Assembly: GCA_021613375.1 (NCBI GenBank)
Contig: CM038714.1
Span: 40,444,623-40,508,622, forward strand
Length of the DNA: 64,000 bases
Direction of reading: 5' to 3'
DNA from: Megaleporinus macrocephalus
Taxonomy: Eukaryota; Chordata; Actinopteri; Characiformes; Anostomidae
Part shown: positions 12,405 through 20,993 of the stretch, piece after piece
Layout: the number at the start of each line of letters is the position of its first letter
Numbering within the stretch: the stretch's first letter is position 1
Notes under the pieces: model-generated
Told to the model about the DNA's origin: nothing
The model's database searches: none
Seen by the model: only the letters and a program-made list of their open reading frames with translations
Position numbers and translations under genes: made by a program

Positions 12405-12410
<6 letters not shown>
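11804..12410. repeat. Purine-rich minisatellite, four ~153-bp units
   Basis: Units begin tacgaggagcagataaaaag at 11804, 11957, 12109 and 12266, giving periods of 153, 152 and 157. Each unit carries an aacat(at)gagaggg block, a run of aaagaaagaaaggacgag, and gaagatagaaaaagaataaa. The whole array is purine on the plus strand, so all three minus-strand frames translate into Ser/Leu/Phe-rich 'proteins' of 180-250 residues. These are artefacts of the repeat. Confidence 0.9.

Positions 12411-12460
<50 letters not shown>
12411..12460. repeat. (GA)n microsatellite
   Basis: A nearly pure GA run that terminates the minisatellite array. Confidence 0.9.
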
Positions 12461-12462
<2 letters not shown>

Positions 12463-12824
12463 CTGTATGCCCTCACAGCTGCTGCAGTGTCAGATACCTG
12501 CAGAGACCATGCACACGCACACACACACACTCACACACACACACTCACACACACACCTACCTCTCACGCTATGCTCATGCCGGCCGGGCAGCAAACACAG
12601 TGGGAAAAGAAACATCCAGACTTTCCCTCTCCAGACAGACGGACAGACAGAGGGATGTTCAGACTGTAATAATCAAATGCAGGAAAACAGAGAAACAGAT
12701 TGATCCGGTCTGAGTGTCTTCAGCAGCTGCAGTCTGGAGCGGTGAGCTTTACCTAGCGTGGTGACGCTGCACCGGACTAAACCCGCCCCTACACTCATCC
12801 TCCAACATGACACTCCTCCCTCAC
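12461..12824. other. Spacer with interrupted (CA)n
   Basis: Contains an interrupted CA/CTCA microsatellite (about 12511-12557) and a GC-richer patch around 12715-12790 without a recognisable exon. Confidence 0.5.
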
Positions 12825-12943
12825 TCTCTCTCTCCCTCTCTCTCTCTCTCTCTCACTAAAATCCTCTCTCGTCCGCTGATGGAGCTCATGTGTAACTGCA
12901 TTCAATGCTGCAAGGTCAGAGAGTGGATGAGAGACACAGAGAG

Positions 12944-12979
<36 letters not shown>

Positions 12980-13160
12980 GAAGAAAAGGAAAGGGATAAA
13001 AGAGAACACAGCATGAGAGCAAGAAAAGGGAGAAGGGAGAAGCAAGTGATTGAGAAAGACAGAGGGAAGAGAGAAGGAAACAGTGAAAGAGTGGGAGTGG
13101 GAGAATAAAGGTGGGAGAGCATGTGAAAAGAAACGAGGAGACAGAGGGAAGAGAACATAA
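12825..13160. repeat. (CT)n and (GA)n microsatellites in purine-rich DNA
   Basis: A CT run at about 12825-12855 is followed by GA runs at about 12932-12977 and purine-rich sequence to about 13160. The nearby CT and GA blocks are mutually inverted and could pair. Long frames on both strands here are translated repeats. Confidence 0.85.
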
Positions 13161-13963
13161 AGGAGTGCATTAACCTCTCTGTGCTGGTGGAGAACAACTG
13201 AAGCTCTCCCGCTCAGCTGGATTAGCTCTGAGCACAAAGCCTGAATTACTACAGGCAGAGAAAAAGACCTCAACAAAACAACAACAACAAACAAACAACG
13301 ACAACAAACAAACAACGACCGGACAGAATCTCTGTCAGTGAGTCAGATCAGCACAAGCCTCTCACATCACTGATAGCAGTGGAAGCTAAAGGCAGTGGAG
13401 CTGCCATCTCAAACTCAAGTTCATCTGTTATATGTGGGAATATAACTCCCTCTACACTTCTCCACATCTCTTCACTGTCCTCCCATCTTCTTCATCTCCA
13501 TCCTTCCCTCTCTTTACCCCCTCCTACTTTGTCATGTCCCTCTTTTTCCACCTCCCCCCAGCAGGTCAGTTCATTCAGACTCTCTGCCGCATGTAGACTT
13601 GGCCGCTAGATCGTCCAGTTTCCTGTCTCTCTTTAATGAATCTTGCCAGGTGGGTGAGGATTAACAATAAAGGGATTGGGGGGGTCCCAGATTAGCTCGT
13701 GTTTATATTCACTTGTACTGAAGCAATCAGAACACACTGTGGCACCTGGTAATGTATGTGTGTGTGTGTGTCTAGACACAACATATTTTTGTTTTCTTTT
13801 ATTTTCTTAATTGATGGGACAAAAGCAGCTCCAGCTGAAAAATAAAGGAGCAACTTTAAATACCAAAAGTTTTGTTTATAAGCAACAAGTTTATTTTTGT
13901 GGAACTATCAGTTTAAAAAAGACACTTCTGAACGAGGTGCGGTGTGTTAGATTCCCAAACTGA
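13161..13963. other. Unassigned sequence with (ACAA)n patch
   Basis: The stretch 13275-13319 holds an ACAA/ACAACG patch with a 17-base unit repeated twice. A pyrimidine-rich stretch follows (13440-13560), and a short (TG)n at 13757-13771. No gene is supported. Confidence 0.4.
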
Positions 13964-14203
13964 AACAACAATCATTAAGATCACTGAAAGTCATCTCAAG
14001 GTATAAGGACTGTATCCCAGTTCACTTCCAACCTAGTGCACTCTTTGCACTAAGATCACTTTAAAGGAACAATATGTAATATTTTTAGAGTAAAACATTC
14101 CAGCGTTAACTTAAATTCTAAACACAATGTGAAGAAATATCGATTCAACGACACGTCAATGACTTCTATGTATCAGATATCAACAAGGTTAGCACGGTAA
14201 CCA
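13964..14203 (+). repeat. Segment duplicated at 15541-15773
   Basis: About 240 bp, comprising ~97 bp of flank plus the first ~140 bp of the TTAA-flanked transposon, recurs at 15541-15773 in direct orientation with minor changes. Because the flank is included, this is a genomic duplication and not a second transposition. Confidence 0.85.
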
Positions 14204-14689
14204 GCTAGGCCTGGCTGACCCTGCCATGTAATACCACATTGTACCTCAAGTGATAGTGAGTCACTGTAGTACTGAATCGAATCAGTGCTAGATTAGAGGA
14301 TATAGCAGTCCTGCTATATCCTGCTATCAGATGGCATTTTGTAATCTATTGTCAATCATATTGAAAGTTGTTCTCCTGGTTAGGCAGGCAGCCAATGAAA
14401 GGAGGAGCAAACACAATAACGGTTGAAGCTCTTGCCAAGCGACCACGGTTACCTGCAAACCATGTTCAGCAGCAAACAAAAGAAGAAGTGATATAAATAG
14501 CAGCAAAACAAATGCTGAACTCAAAGTATCCACTAGACTTGTAGGTAAACGGCTGTTACTGCTAACATTAACAAAGAGGGACTGTGCATTTCTTACAATA
14601 GTGTTGGACAACACGTCTTTCTAGTGCTATGTCGCCACCTATGGTTTGGAGTATGAACTCAATAGCTTGTCATCTTACATACTGCTCCT
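14065..14689 (+). mobile_element. TTAA-flanked miniature transposon, full-length copy B
   Basis: A 625-bp element is flanked by TTAA on both sides (14061-14064, 14690-14693). Its left terminus AGGAACAATATGTAA and its right terminus TTACATACTGCTCCT are inverted repeats with two mismatches. The interior is non-coding; the minus-strand frame 14327-14614 has no transposase motif. TTAA target sites are characteristic of the piggyBac and Kolobok superfamilies, so a non-autonomous member of one of these is inferred. This is the best reference copy for the other members in the window. Confidence 0.75.
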
Positions 14690-14693
14690 TTAA

Positions 14694-15071
14694 AATAGAC
14701 CCTAACTAGAAAAAAACATACATGTTCAGCCACATCTGCTCCTCTGTAGAGAAGAACTGTCGTAAAGGGAATTCTACTGGTTAGTTTATGATTCTGATTT
14801 ACTGCAGTCAGTCTAATCAAAGAAAGCAATCAGTGCTGCACAGACAAGGAGTAAAAAACCCTAAATATGTGCTCTCCTCATGGGACCCACACACACAAGG
14901 CGCAGCTGGTTTGAAGTGGAGAGGCTCCTAAAAGTCAAACGCCTCAATCTGCACACAGCTGTGCTGCACACACACTTACTTATTAATCATTTGCCTGTAC
15001 ACACCTGGGACAACACACACACACCCACACACATACACAGGTTATGTCTTCTCAGCATGTGTCCCATGTAT
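14694..15071. other. Unassigned sequence with short CA runs
   Basis: Scattered CA-rich patches around 14888-15040. No gene recognised. Confidence 0.4.
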
Positions 15072-15106
<35 letters not shown>

Positions 15107-15119
15107 CTCTATCTATCTA
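15072..15119. repeat. (CTAT)n microsatellite
   Basis: About eleven CTAT units with one CTCT variant near the end. Confidence 0.95.
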
Positions 15120-15422
15120 AGTAATAGTACATAACTGATCTAATCTGTTTCTGTACATATGTAAGTATCTATATGTAGTATATCCCACATGTGATATAAG
15201 TACTTCTATGCAATATGGCCCATATGTATTACATACCACACTGTGGAAAAAAGGTTTGGACGCCTGAGAAAACTAGATTTAAAAGCTATTTAATAGGCCA
15301 ATATGCATGTATTCACTCAAACACTAACATTAAGATAGATACAAAATATATTAATATAAGCACCAGTGATTTTATGTGAAAAGGCCTATACTATAGCTTG
15401 TAGTGTGGAAGTGAAGTCTGAA

Positions 15423-15889
15423 ACCAAACTTTATTTATATGTTTAGTGGTAAGTATTCCAATGTTTTAATATTGCTTTTTATTTGTAATATGTAAACGCT
15501 GTTAACTCTAAAAGCATACCATTCAAGATAGGTTTTTCTAAACAACAATCATTAAAATCACTGAAAGTCATCTCAAGACTGTATCCCAGAAGTTCACGTC
15601 CAATCTAGTGCACTCTTTGCACTGTAATCACTTTAAAGGAACAATATGTAATATTTTTAGTTTAAAACATTCCAACGTTAACTTAAATTATAAACACAAT
15701 GTGAAGAAATATCGATTCAACGACACATCAAAGACGTCTATGTATAAGATATCAACAACGTTTGCACGGTAACCAAACTGTATTTATGTTTAGTGGTATG
15801 TATTCCAATGTTTTAATATTGCTTTTTATTTGTAATATGTAAATGATGTTAACTCTAAAAGTATACCATTCAAGATAGGCATTTCTAAT
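15423..15889 (+). repeat. 118-bp direct repeats bracketing a duplicated transposon end
   Basis: The segments 15423-15540 and 15772-15889 are near-identical. Both run from ccaaact..atttat through tgttttaatattgctttttat to accattcaagatagg. Between them sits the second copy of the 13964-14203 segment. The unit length is about 349 bp. The layout is a partial tandem duplication, or an insertion of the upstream segment with duplication of the target. Confidence 0.85.
15637..15773 (+). mobile_element. TTAA-flanked miniature transposon, truncated copy C
   Basis: Only the left ~137 bp of the family is present, beginning after TTAA with AGGAACAATATGTAATATTT. It breaks off at tgcacggtaacc. It arrived here by the local duplication described for 15423-15889. 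Confidence 0.8.
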
Positions 15890-17254
15890 AAAATGTACAG
15901 AGTGGACAGGGCACACTGTAAGTGGACAGGTGAGGGATTAGGGTCATGGCTAGCAGGGCTCAGGAAAAACCGGCCTTAGATCAGTAGTTTGGTGCAGAGG
16001 GTTTGTGTATGTGTGCTGGGGGGGAGAACACTAACGAGGATAAAGAAGCTCTGGCTTTAATCTGCTGAGAACTGTACAGATTGTGACATGTCCACTTCAG
16101 CCATAAGCAGTGACCAATGCGAGGTTTCCATGTTTATACTCCATTAGTAGCAGAAGCAGCAGACATTAAACTCTAGGCGGTGATTCAAATACGCTGATTA
16201 TATTCTAACCGATTATTGTTTTATTGTGTACATTCCACTACTGCGCAAACACATCTTTCAATCAATCACAGCCAGCGTGGTTTTAATAAGAATAATCCTG
16301 AACAGCTCCAAAATCATGGTCATGGTGAAAGTCTGAGATATCTAGGATGTGCAGGCAAGTGGACATTAACAGAGAGGTGGGTAAGGTGGCCTAAAGCAAT
16401 ACTCAAGTTAAAGTATTGATTTTATAAATAATAAAACAATTTGAGTACAAGTATTAAAGTATTAGGTCAAAAACTACTGGAGTACTGAGCATCTGCAGAA
16501 TTACAATAGAACTTTATAGTAAATTCAGCATCTATTCGCACAAAAACTGGAGTTTGTATGGGTTACTTTTATTATTATTATTATTGTTGTTATTATTATT
16601 GTCTAAAAATGCTTAAGCTGCAGACTCACACAACAGTGCAGATGTTGTCAACAACAAGGTAGAAGGAAATTAAACACAAAGAAAGTAAGTATCTAAATAT
16701 GAATGGCTGAAATGTAAAGTACTGGCGTGCAATGTATTTGAGTAGATTTACAATTAGAAAATATTTAGTACAAAACCACAGATATTTGACTAAATACATG
16801 TACATGTGAATTTACACCCCAGGCACAGAACCAACAAAGTCACAGCTTGATCTACTTCTAGAACGTAGTAAAGACGTACAACAGTGCACTACACGCACTT
16901 CAGCACAACTGTGCCTATCTAAGCCCGCATGTATCATTACTAATATACACGCGATTAACATTTTGTTGCTGTCGTAGGAAAACCTTGTGAATACAAATTA
17001 TATTATTTTTATATATATGATATTTTGCATTTCTTTTAAAGAGAAGCTTCAATAGTTTTAATTGACTCATGTTTTCATGACACCATTGAAGCTTTAGCTT
17101 TAAGCTGAGCCTTATTTTAGACACTGTCCTTAATTTTAGAGCAGTGAGTCTCTCATTGGTTTTCTTGGACGGGACCCCCAGTTACCATCACCAGCACTTT
17201 AAAGAAAGTTGTTCGTCTACAATGCACCATCTCACATCAAACCTCTCAATGATT
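15890..17254. other. Unassigned sequence with (TTA)n at 16566-16601
   Basis: One ATT/GTT trinucleotide microsatellite. The open frames at 16216-16419(+) and 16915-17124(-) have no recognised similarity. Confidence 0.4.
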
Positions 17255-17495
17255 GTTGTTTATATCTCAATTGTCCAAATTTCGTTTTCCTCCACTGGAG
17301 AGGCTCCTGGTGAGTAAAGGGACTAAGTTGGATGCTGAGCTGACATAGTTTCTTCAAGACTGGTACGTAAACGGCTGTTCACGAGGGTGAGAGACTGTGC
17401 ATTTCCTTGTTTCTTATGAATGGGGTGGGCATCACGACTTTCCGGTGATATGTGGCCCCCATTTGTTTGGAGTATGAACTTGACAGGTTGCAGCG
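17255..17495 (+). mobile_element. TTAA-family miniature transposon, 3' fragment (copy D)
   Basis: Blocks shared with the full copy include gtaaacggctgtt, gagactgtgcatttc and gtttggagtatgaac. With copy E at 28 kb it shares ccactggaga..ctc..gtgagtaaag and ttc..agactggta.gtaaa. The terminal inverted repeat is not preserved. Confidence 0.6.
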
Positions 17496-17640
17496 TCTTT
17501 TTATCTTTCTCTTAGAAAGTTACGATTTGGCAAGGATTCTTTTCTTTCAATTCACTTCTCCTTCGGTTCAACAAGTCCCTAAAGGGCAACAGTGTCCACA
17601 GAATAAGCAGCTGAATTTATACTAGTGTGTTTTTTTGCAG

Positions 17641-17815
17641 CCCGGCCCTCTAGAGGCCCCGGGCTCGCTCTGCTTTGGGCTTGTTTACAATCAGAGAGAG
17701 GCTTTAGGCCTCAGAGGAGCTGCTCCACCATGGCTACACAAAGTCCATATAAAACATACTCGCGCATGACACTCACTCGAGTACTGCTGCTGCCTCTTGT
17801 CTTACGGGTGACTGG
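17641..17815 (+). CDS. Candidate coding exon with start codon and hydrophobic leader
   Basis: A pyrimidine-rich acceptor (tgtttttttgcag, ending 17640) precedes 175 bases that end at a strong donor (actgg|gtgagtg, GT at 17816). The block is GC-rich compared with its surroundings. It has an ATG at 17730 in the context CCACCATGG, the optimal vertebrate initiation context. The frame from that ATG gives MATQSPYK.. and then RMTLTRVLLLPLVLRVTG, whose hydrophobic core resembles a signal peptide. The frame is also open upstream to the acceptor, so an internal coding exon is possible. The exon would end in phase 2. No family could be recognised and no partner exon was found downstream, so this remains a candidate. 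Confidence 0.35.
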
Positions 17816-18150
17816 GTGAGTGCGAGAGGCTCTCTGAGGCACCGCGGTGAGAAATTACAGTTCCATCCACTCCATTACACACACATACACACACACACTA
17901 ACGCGCACACACACACGTGTGAAGGCAGACAGAGGGAAGATTGAGGGGAATTTCTAGTCACAGCTGTTCAAACAATAAACCATCACAAAGCAATTTCCAG
18001 TCGTAACTGCTGTAATTTTGCAATGTGTGGTTTGGAGGGCTGCAAAAAAAAAAAAAGAAAAAAAAAAGGGAACGCTGCTGTGAAGATTTGATTGCATTCA
18101 GTCACAAGAGCATTAGCGAGGTCAGCTACTGATGTTGGATGATTAGTTCT
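17816..18150. other. Unassigned sequence with (CA)n and poly-A
   Basis: Interrupted CA repeat at 17878-17918 and an A-rich run at 18043-18068. If the exon to the left is real, this is the start of its intron. Confidence 0.4.
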
Positions 18151-18270
18151 GTATCACAAATGCCACTCCAGCTCATCCCAGAGGTACCGGATGGAGCTCC
18201 ACCGCTCCCGAGAATGCAGGTCCACAGTTGTATGCAGGGTGGGGCTTCCACAGCTCTAGCTGATGCCTGG
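18151..18270 (+). mobile_element. Fragment of a widespread fish repeat
   Basis: The blocks ccactccagctcatcccaga, taccggatggagctccacc and cacagctctagctgatgcctgg match, from memory, a repeat common in teleost genomes ('ctccagctcatcccaaaggt..' family). The continuation to about 18540 could not be aligned with confidence. Frames at 18139-18375 and 18331-18540 fall in it and are not genes. Confidence 0.4.
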
Positions 18271-18898
18271 TATATTGTATCACAAGGTCTGCCACATCAG
18301 GTTTTGTCTGATGTCCCATATACGCAAGAGTCAAGATCCAACAGGAACCTTCCCAAGACCCATTTGTTTATTTAAAACATGATGCTGCAATCCCAGGATG
18401 TCCTGTAACATAGAGCGACAGGCGGATCTCTGGCACAGAGGTATTGTGTCAATACTGTGCAGCTCTACTGTGTAATGCAAAAGACCATGGCTACGAGTGG
18501 AGGCTCTTTTTAATCCTGTTACACAGCACAATCCTGTCATGACGCATTGACCTGCAATTACAGAAAGTCTTCTAATTTCATGTTCTGTACAATCACTATT
18601 CCAACGTGCGATACAGTTTTATCTCCTTATGACGCAGGGAAGACTTGGGAAAAGGAAAGGTCAGGTTAGCCATTAGGAAAACAACTCATCAGGGGTGATT
18701 CAGCCTGTTAGAGTTTCTGTCCTGGGCCTAAGGGCTTTAGGCTTGAACAACAAAGGCCAAACAATAAAAGAGAAAAATACTGAGTTGGAATTGTTGACAG
18801 TAGTTGTGAGGAACCAAACATCCATTGAACATTCCATTGTTTTGGGCCTAAACACATTTATTAAACACCGTTCACTGCAAAGATGAAAATGCCCATAG

Positions 18899-18903
<5 letters not shown>

Positions 18904-18968
<65 letters not shown>
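18904..18968. repeat. (TA)n microsatellite
   Basis: About 32 uninterrupted TA units. Frames through it (poly Tyr-Ile) are spurious. Confidence 0.95.
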
Positions 18969-18973
<5 letters not shown>

Positions 18974-19490
18974 ATTTCTTCATTCATATTACTATAGTAT
19001 CTTCCTTCCTTAACACAACAATGGACTGACGGGTCTCTAAAGAAAGTTGTTTCTTTCTGGTCATTGTGAGTCGGTCAGCAAGCCATCAACTGCTGATGCT
19101 TCAGATACTAAACTAACCTAGAATGTTGTGTTTTTCTTTTATACTCACTTATTAGTAGAATGTTTTTCAGCTGTTCATCACAATTGAGTAAGAGTGTCCT
19201 AACAACCAATTAGCCCAATAACATCCTTAACTTGGATTGGTGGTTGTACCAGGAGATTTAGGTAGAGGACTGAGAATTGCTGATAATAGGACTATATGCA
19301 AAATAAGCCTCTAAACAAAAAAAGGCTTTAATACAAACATTTTTATTCTTTAAAAATCATCTGATACACTTGCATTCATTGAGGAATGGACAATATTGTT
19401 TGTGAATTGCATGAAAATTGCATGAAATTAAATTCTAAAGTGATCCTAAACTTTTGAGCGGTAGTGTGTATATATATATATATATATATA
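18969..19490 (+). mobile_element. Teleost miniature DNA transposon-like repeat between TA arrays
   Basis: The right end gatcctaaacttttgagcgg followed by tagtgtg(ta)n is a signature of a very common fish repeat ('..ccccaaacttttgaacggtagtgta'). Internal blocks also match that family as I recall it: catcaactgctgatgcttcagatact, cagctgttcatcacaattga, aaccaattagcc and cttggattgg. It sits between a 65-bp TA array and a 24-bp TA run, consistent with insertion at TA. The left terminal repeat is not readable. Confidence 0.55.
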
Positions 19491-20379
19491 TTTTATTTTT
19501 TATTTTTTTGCACTTGGTTGCTAATCACCACGACTGTAAGAAAATCCAAGTCAGTAAGTTTAGCTATGCATCATTTCCTATCAAACCACTCAGAATGACT
19601 TTGATTACATCTCAATTACTGAATTAGGCAGAATTTTAAAATACTTTAGTGTAAACACAAACAAGAAACCTCATTAAAACCTCAAAAAACCTCATTAAAA
19701 TTTTTGAGAACATTATGCGATAAATAAATGCATATCAATGGGTGTTCATCAAGCTCAGGTTCTTACTGTAATAGAAAGCAGTAGGAGAATGTAAAATATG
19801 CAAATACACATTCTTCGAGAGGATAAACTGATTAATAAGCCCTAGCGCACTCCCAGGACTCGGGTAGGTGTGCTTTGAATGAATGTCCTCAGCATGCGTG
19901 GTTATTAGCTTCATTAGTAATCCATTATTAACTACATTCAGAGCTCTCTAATATAAGCTACATGACTGGTTGAGAATTCAGCAGAAGTTTTGAGCAACTG
20001 GACGAACCCTGACAGAGACGGATGACCATTTTTGTGTGTTTACACAGCAGTGGGCTCTACATCATTCAGTCGGTAGGGGGAGCCCCTACACAATCTAGAA
20101 GCTGAGTAAAAAAAAAAAACCAAAAGCAAGAAACAGCATATGGGACATTATGAAGCTTCTTTATTGTTTGAGCCAGGCTGCTCTACAAAGAAGCAGAAAT
20201 GATTACTGACAACAGAGTATTTCATAATGTAGGTCCAAATCAAATCCACAAAGATTCACTCCTGTTTGCTCTGTTTTTAATTTTTTTCCCCTAAGATCCA
20301 GAATATCTTGGCCAAGTTTATGACTGCTCTACTGAACACTCCATATAATTAGCTTTAATGTATGCTGGTGTTATCGCTG
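19491..20379. other. Unassigned sequence
   Basis: No gene recognised. The stretch 19890-19970 is rich in TAAT/ATTA cores (ttagtaatccattattaac) that homeodomain factors bind, a weak hint of regulatory function. Confidence 0.35.
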
Positions 20380-20490
20380 CTGTGGCAACCTCACCTCGAC
20401 CAATTAATGCGGCGCATGAGTCAGGGCGAGCGCTCCGATTGGCTGGGGCCACTCAGGGGAACTCATTACAGAAAGCTATAGAGGAGAAAA
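20380..20490. promoter_or_regulatory. Motif-dense GC-richer island (possible regulatory element)
   Basis: Within about 100 bases it holds CCAATTAATG, an AP-1 consensus TGAGTCA (within gcatgagtcagg), and ATTGG (CCAAT box, cgattggctgg). It also contains CpG-bearing sequence in otherwise AT-rich DNA. Motif clustering is suggestive only, and conservation was not tested. Confidence 0.25.
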
Positions 20491-20703
20491 ACCTCGCTGG
20501 CAAAAACTTCTGACATGAGTTTGATCACTGTGCCAGTGCAGGTCTGATAAGCCGGGTGGGTGATCCCCCCCCCACCCCCAGACCCTCCCCACCTCCTATA
20601 ACCCCGAAATAGAAAAGTGCTTCCAAAATGATCATTTACAAGACACGTTTCCTGAAAAATGTCCTAAAAAGAGTTAAGAGCTTTCTCTAATGGATGGGTA
20701 GGG
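20491..20703. other. Unassigned sequence with C-rich patch
   Basis: A C-rich stretch at 20563-20605 has no further identity. Confidence 0.4.
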
Positions 20704-20930
20704 CAGGTGTGCTGTAGGGTGGGTGGGTTGTTTGGGGCAGTTGGGACATTGGGTAAGTGTTGAGGTGTGGCAATTGGGTCTATGGGTGGGTGTTGGGGTG
20801 GGACAGTTGGGTCTATGGGTGGGGTGTTGGGGTGGGACAGTTGGGTCTAGAGGTGGGTGGGGACTTCTCAGACGAGAGCTTTGGACTGGTTGGTAGGTCG
20901 TTGGGCAGGTGCATTGGGCAGGTAGGTCGA
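20704..20930. repeat. G-rich minisatellite, 33-34-bp units
   Basis: Units carrying ttgggtctatgggtgggt and gttggggtgggac begin at about 20771, 20804 and 20838. Degenerate G-rich flanks (gggtgggtgggttg) extend on both sides. Multiple GGG/GGGG runs per unit give strong G-quadruplex potential on the plus strand. The Gly/Val/Trp-rich frame at 20757-20942 is a translated repeat. Confidence 0.85.
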
Positions 20931-20940
20931 AATCACATGT

Positions 20941-20993
20941 GAATGGATGGACGGATGAATGAATGACTGGATGGATGGATGGATAGATAGATG
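20941..20993. repeat. (GGAT)/(GATA)n microsatellite
   Basis: Imperfect tetranucleotide run: ggatg, gaatga, four ggat units, then gata units. Confidence 0.85.

Noticed and set aside
11764..12530. Long hydrophobic-looking minus-strand frames over the 12-kb purine array
   Set aside because: All three frames are open because the template is polypurine, and the apparent membrane segments are repeat artefacts.
15241..15310. 'ggaaaaaaggtttggacgcc' string resembling a Tc1-type element end
   Set aside because: Only one short string matches what I recall, and no second terminus or interior homology was found.
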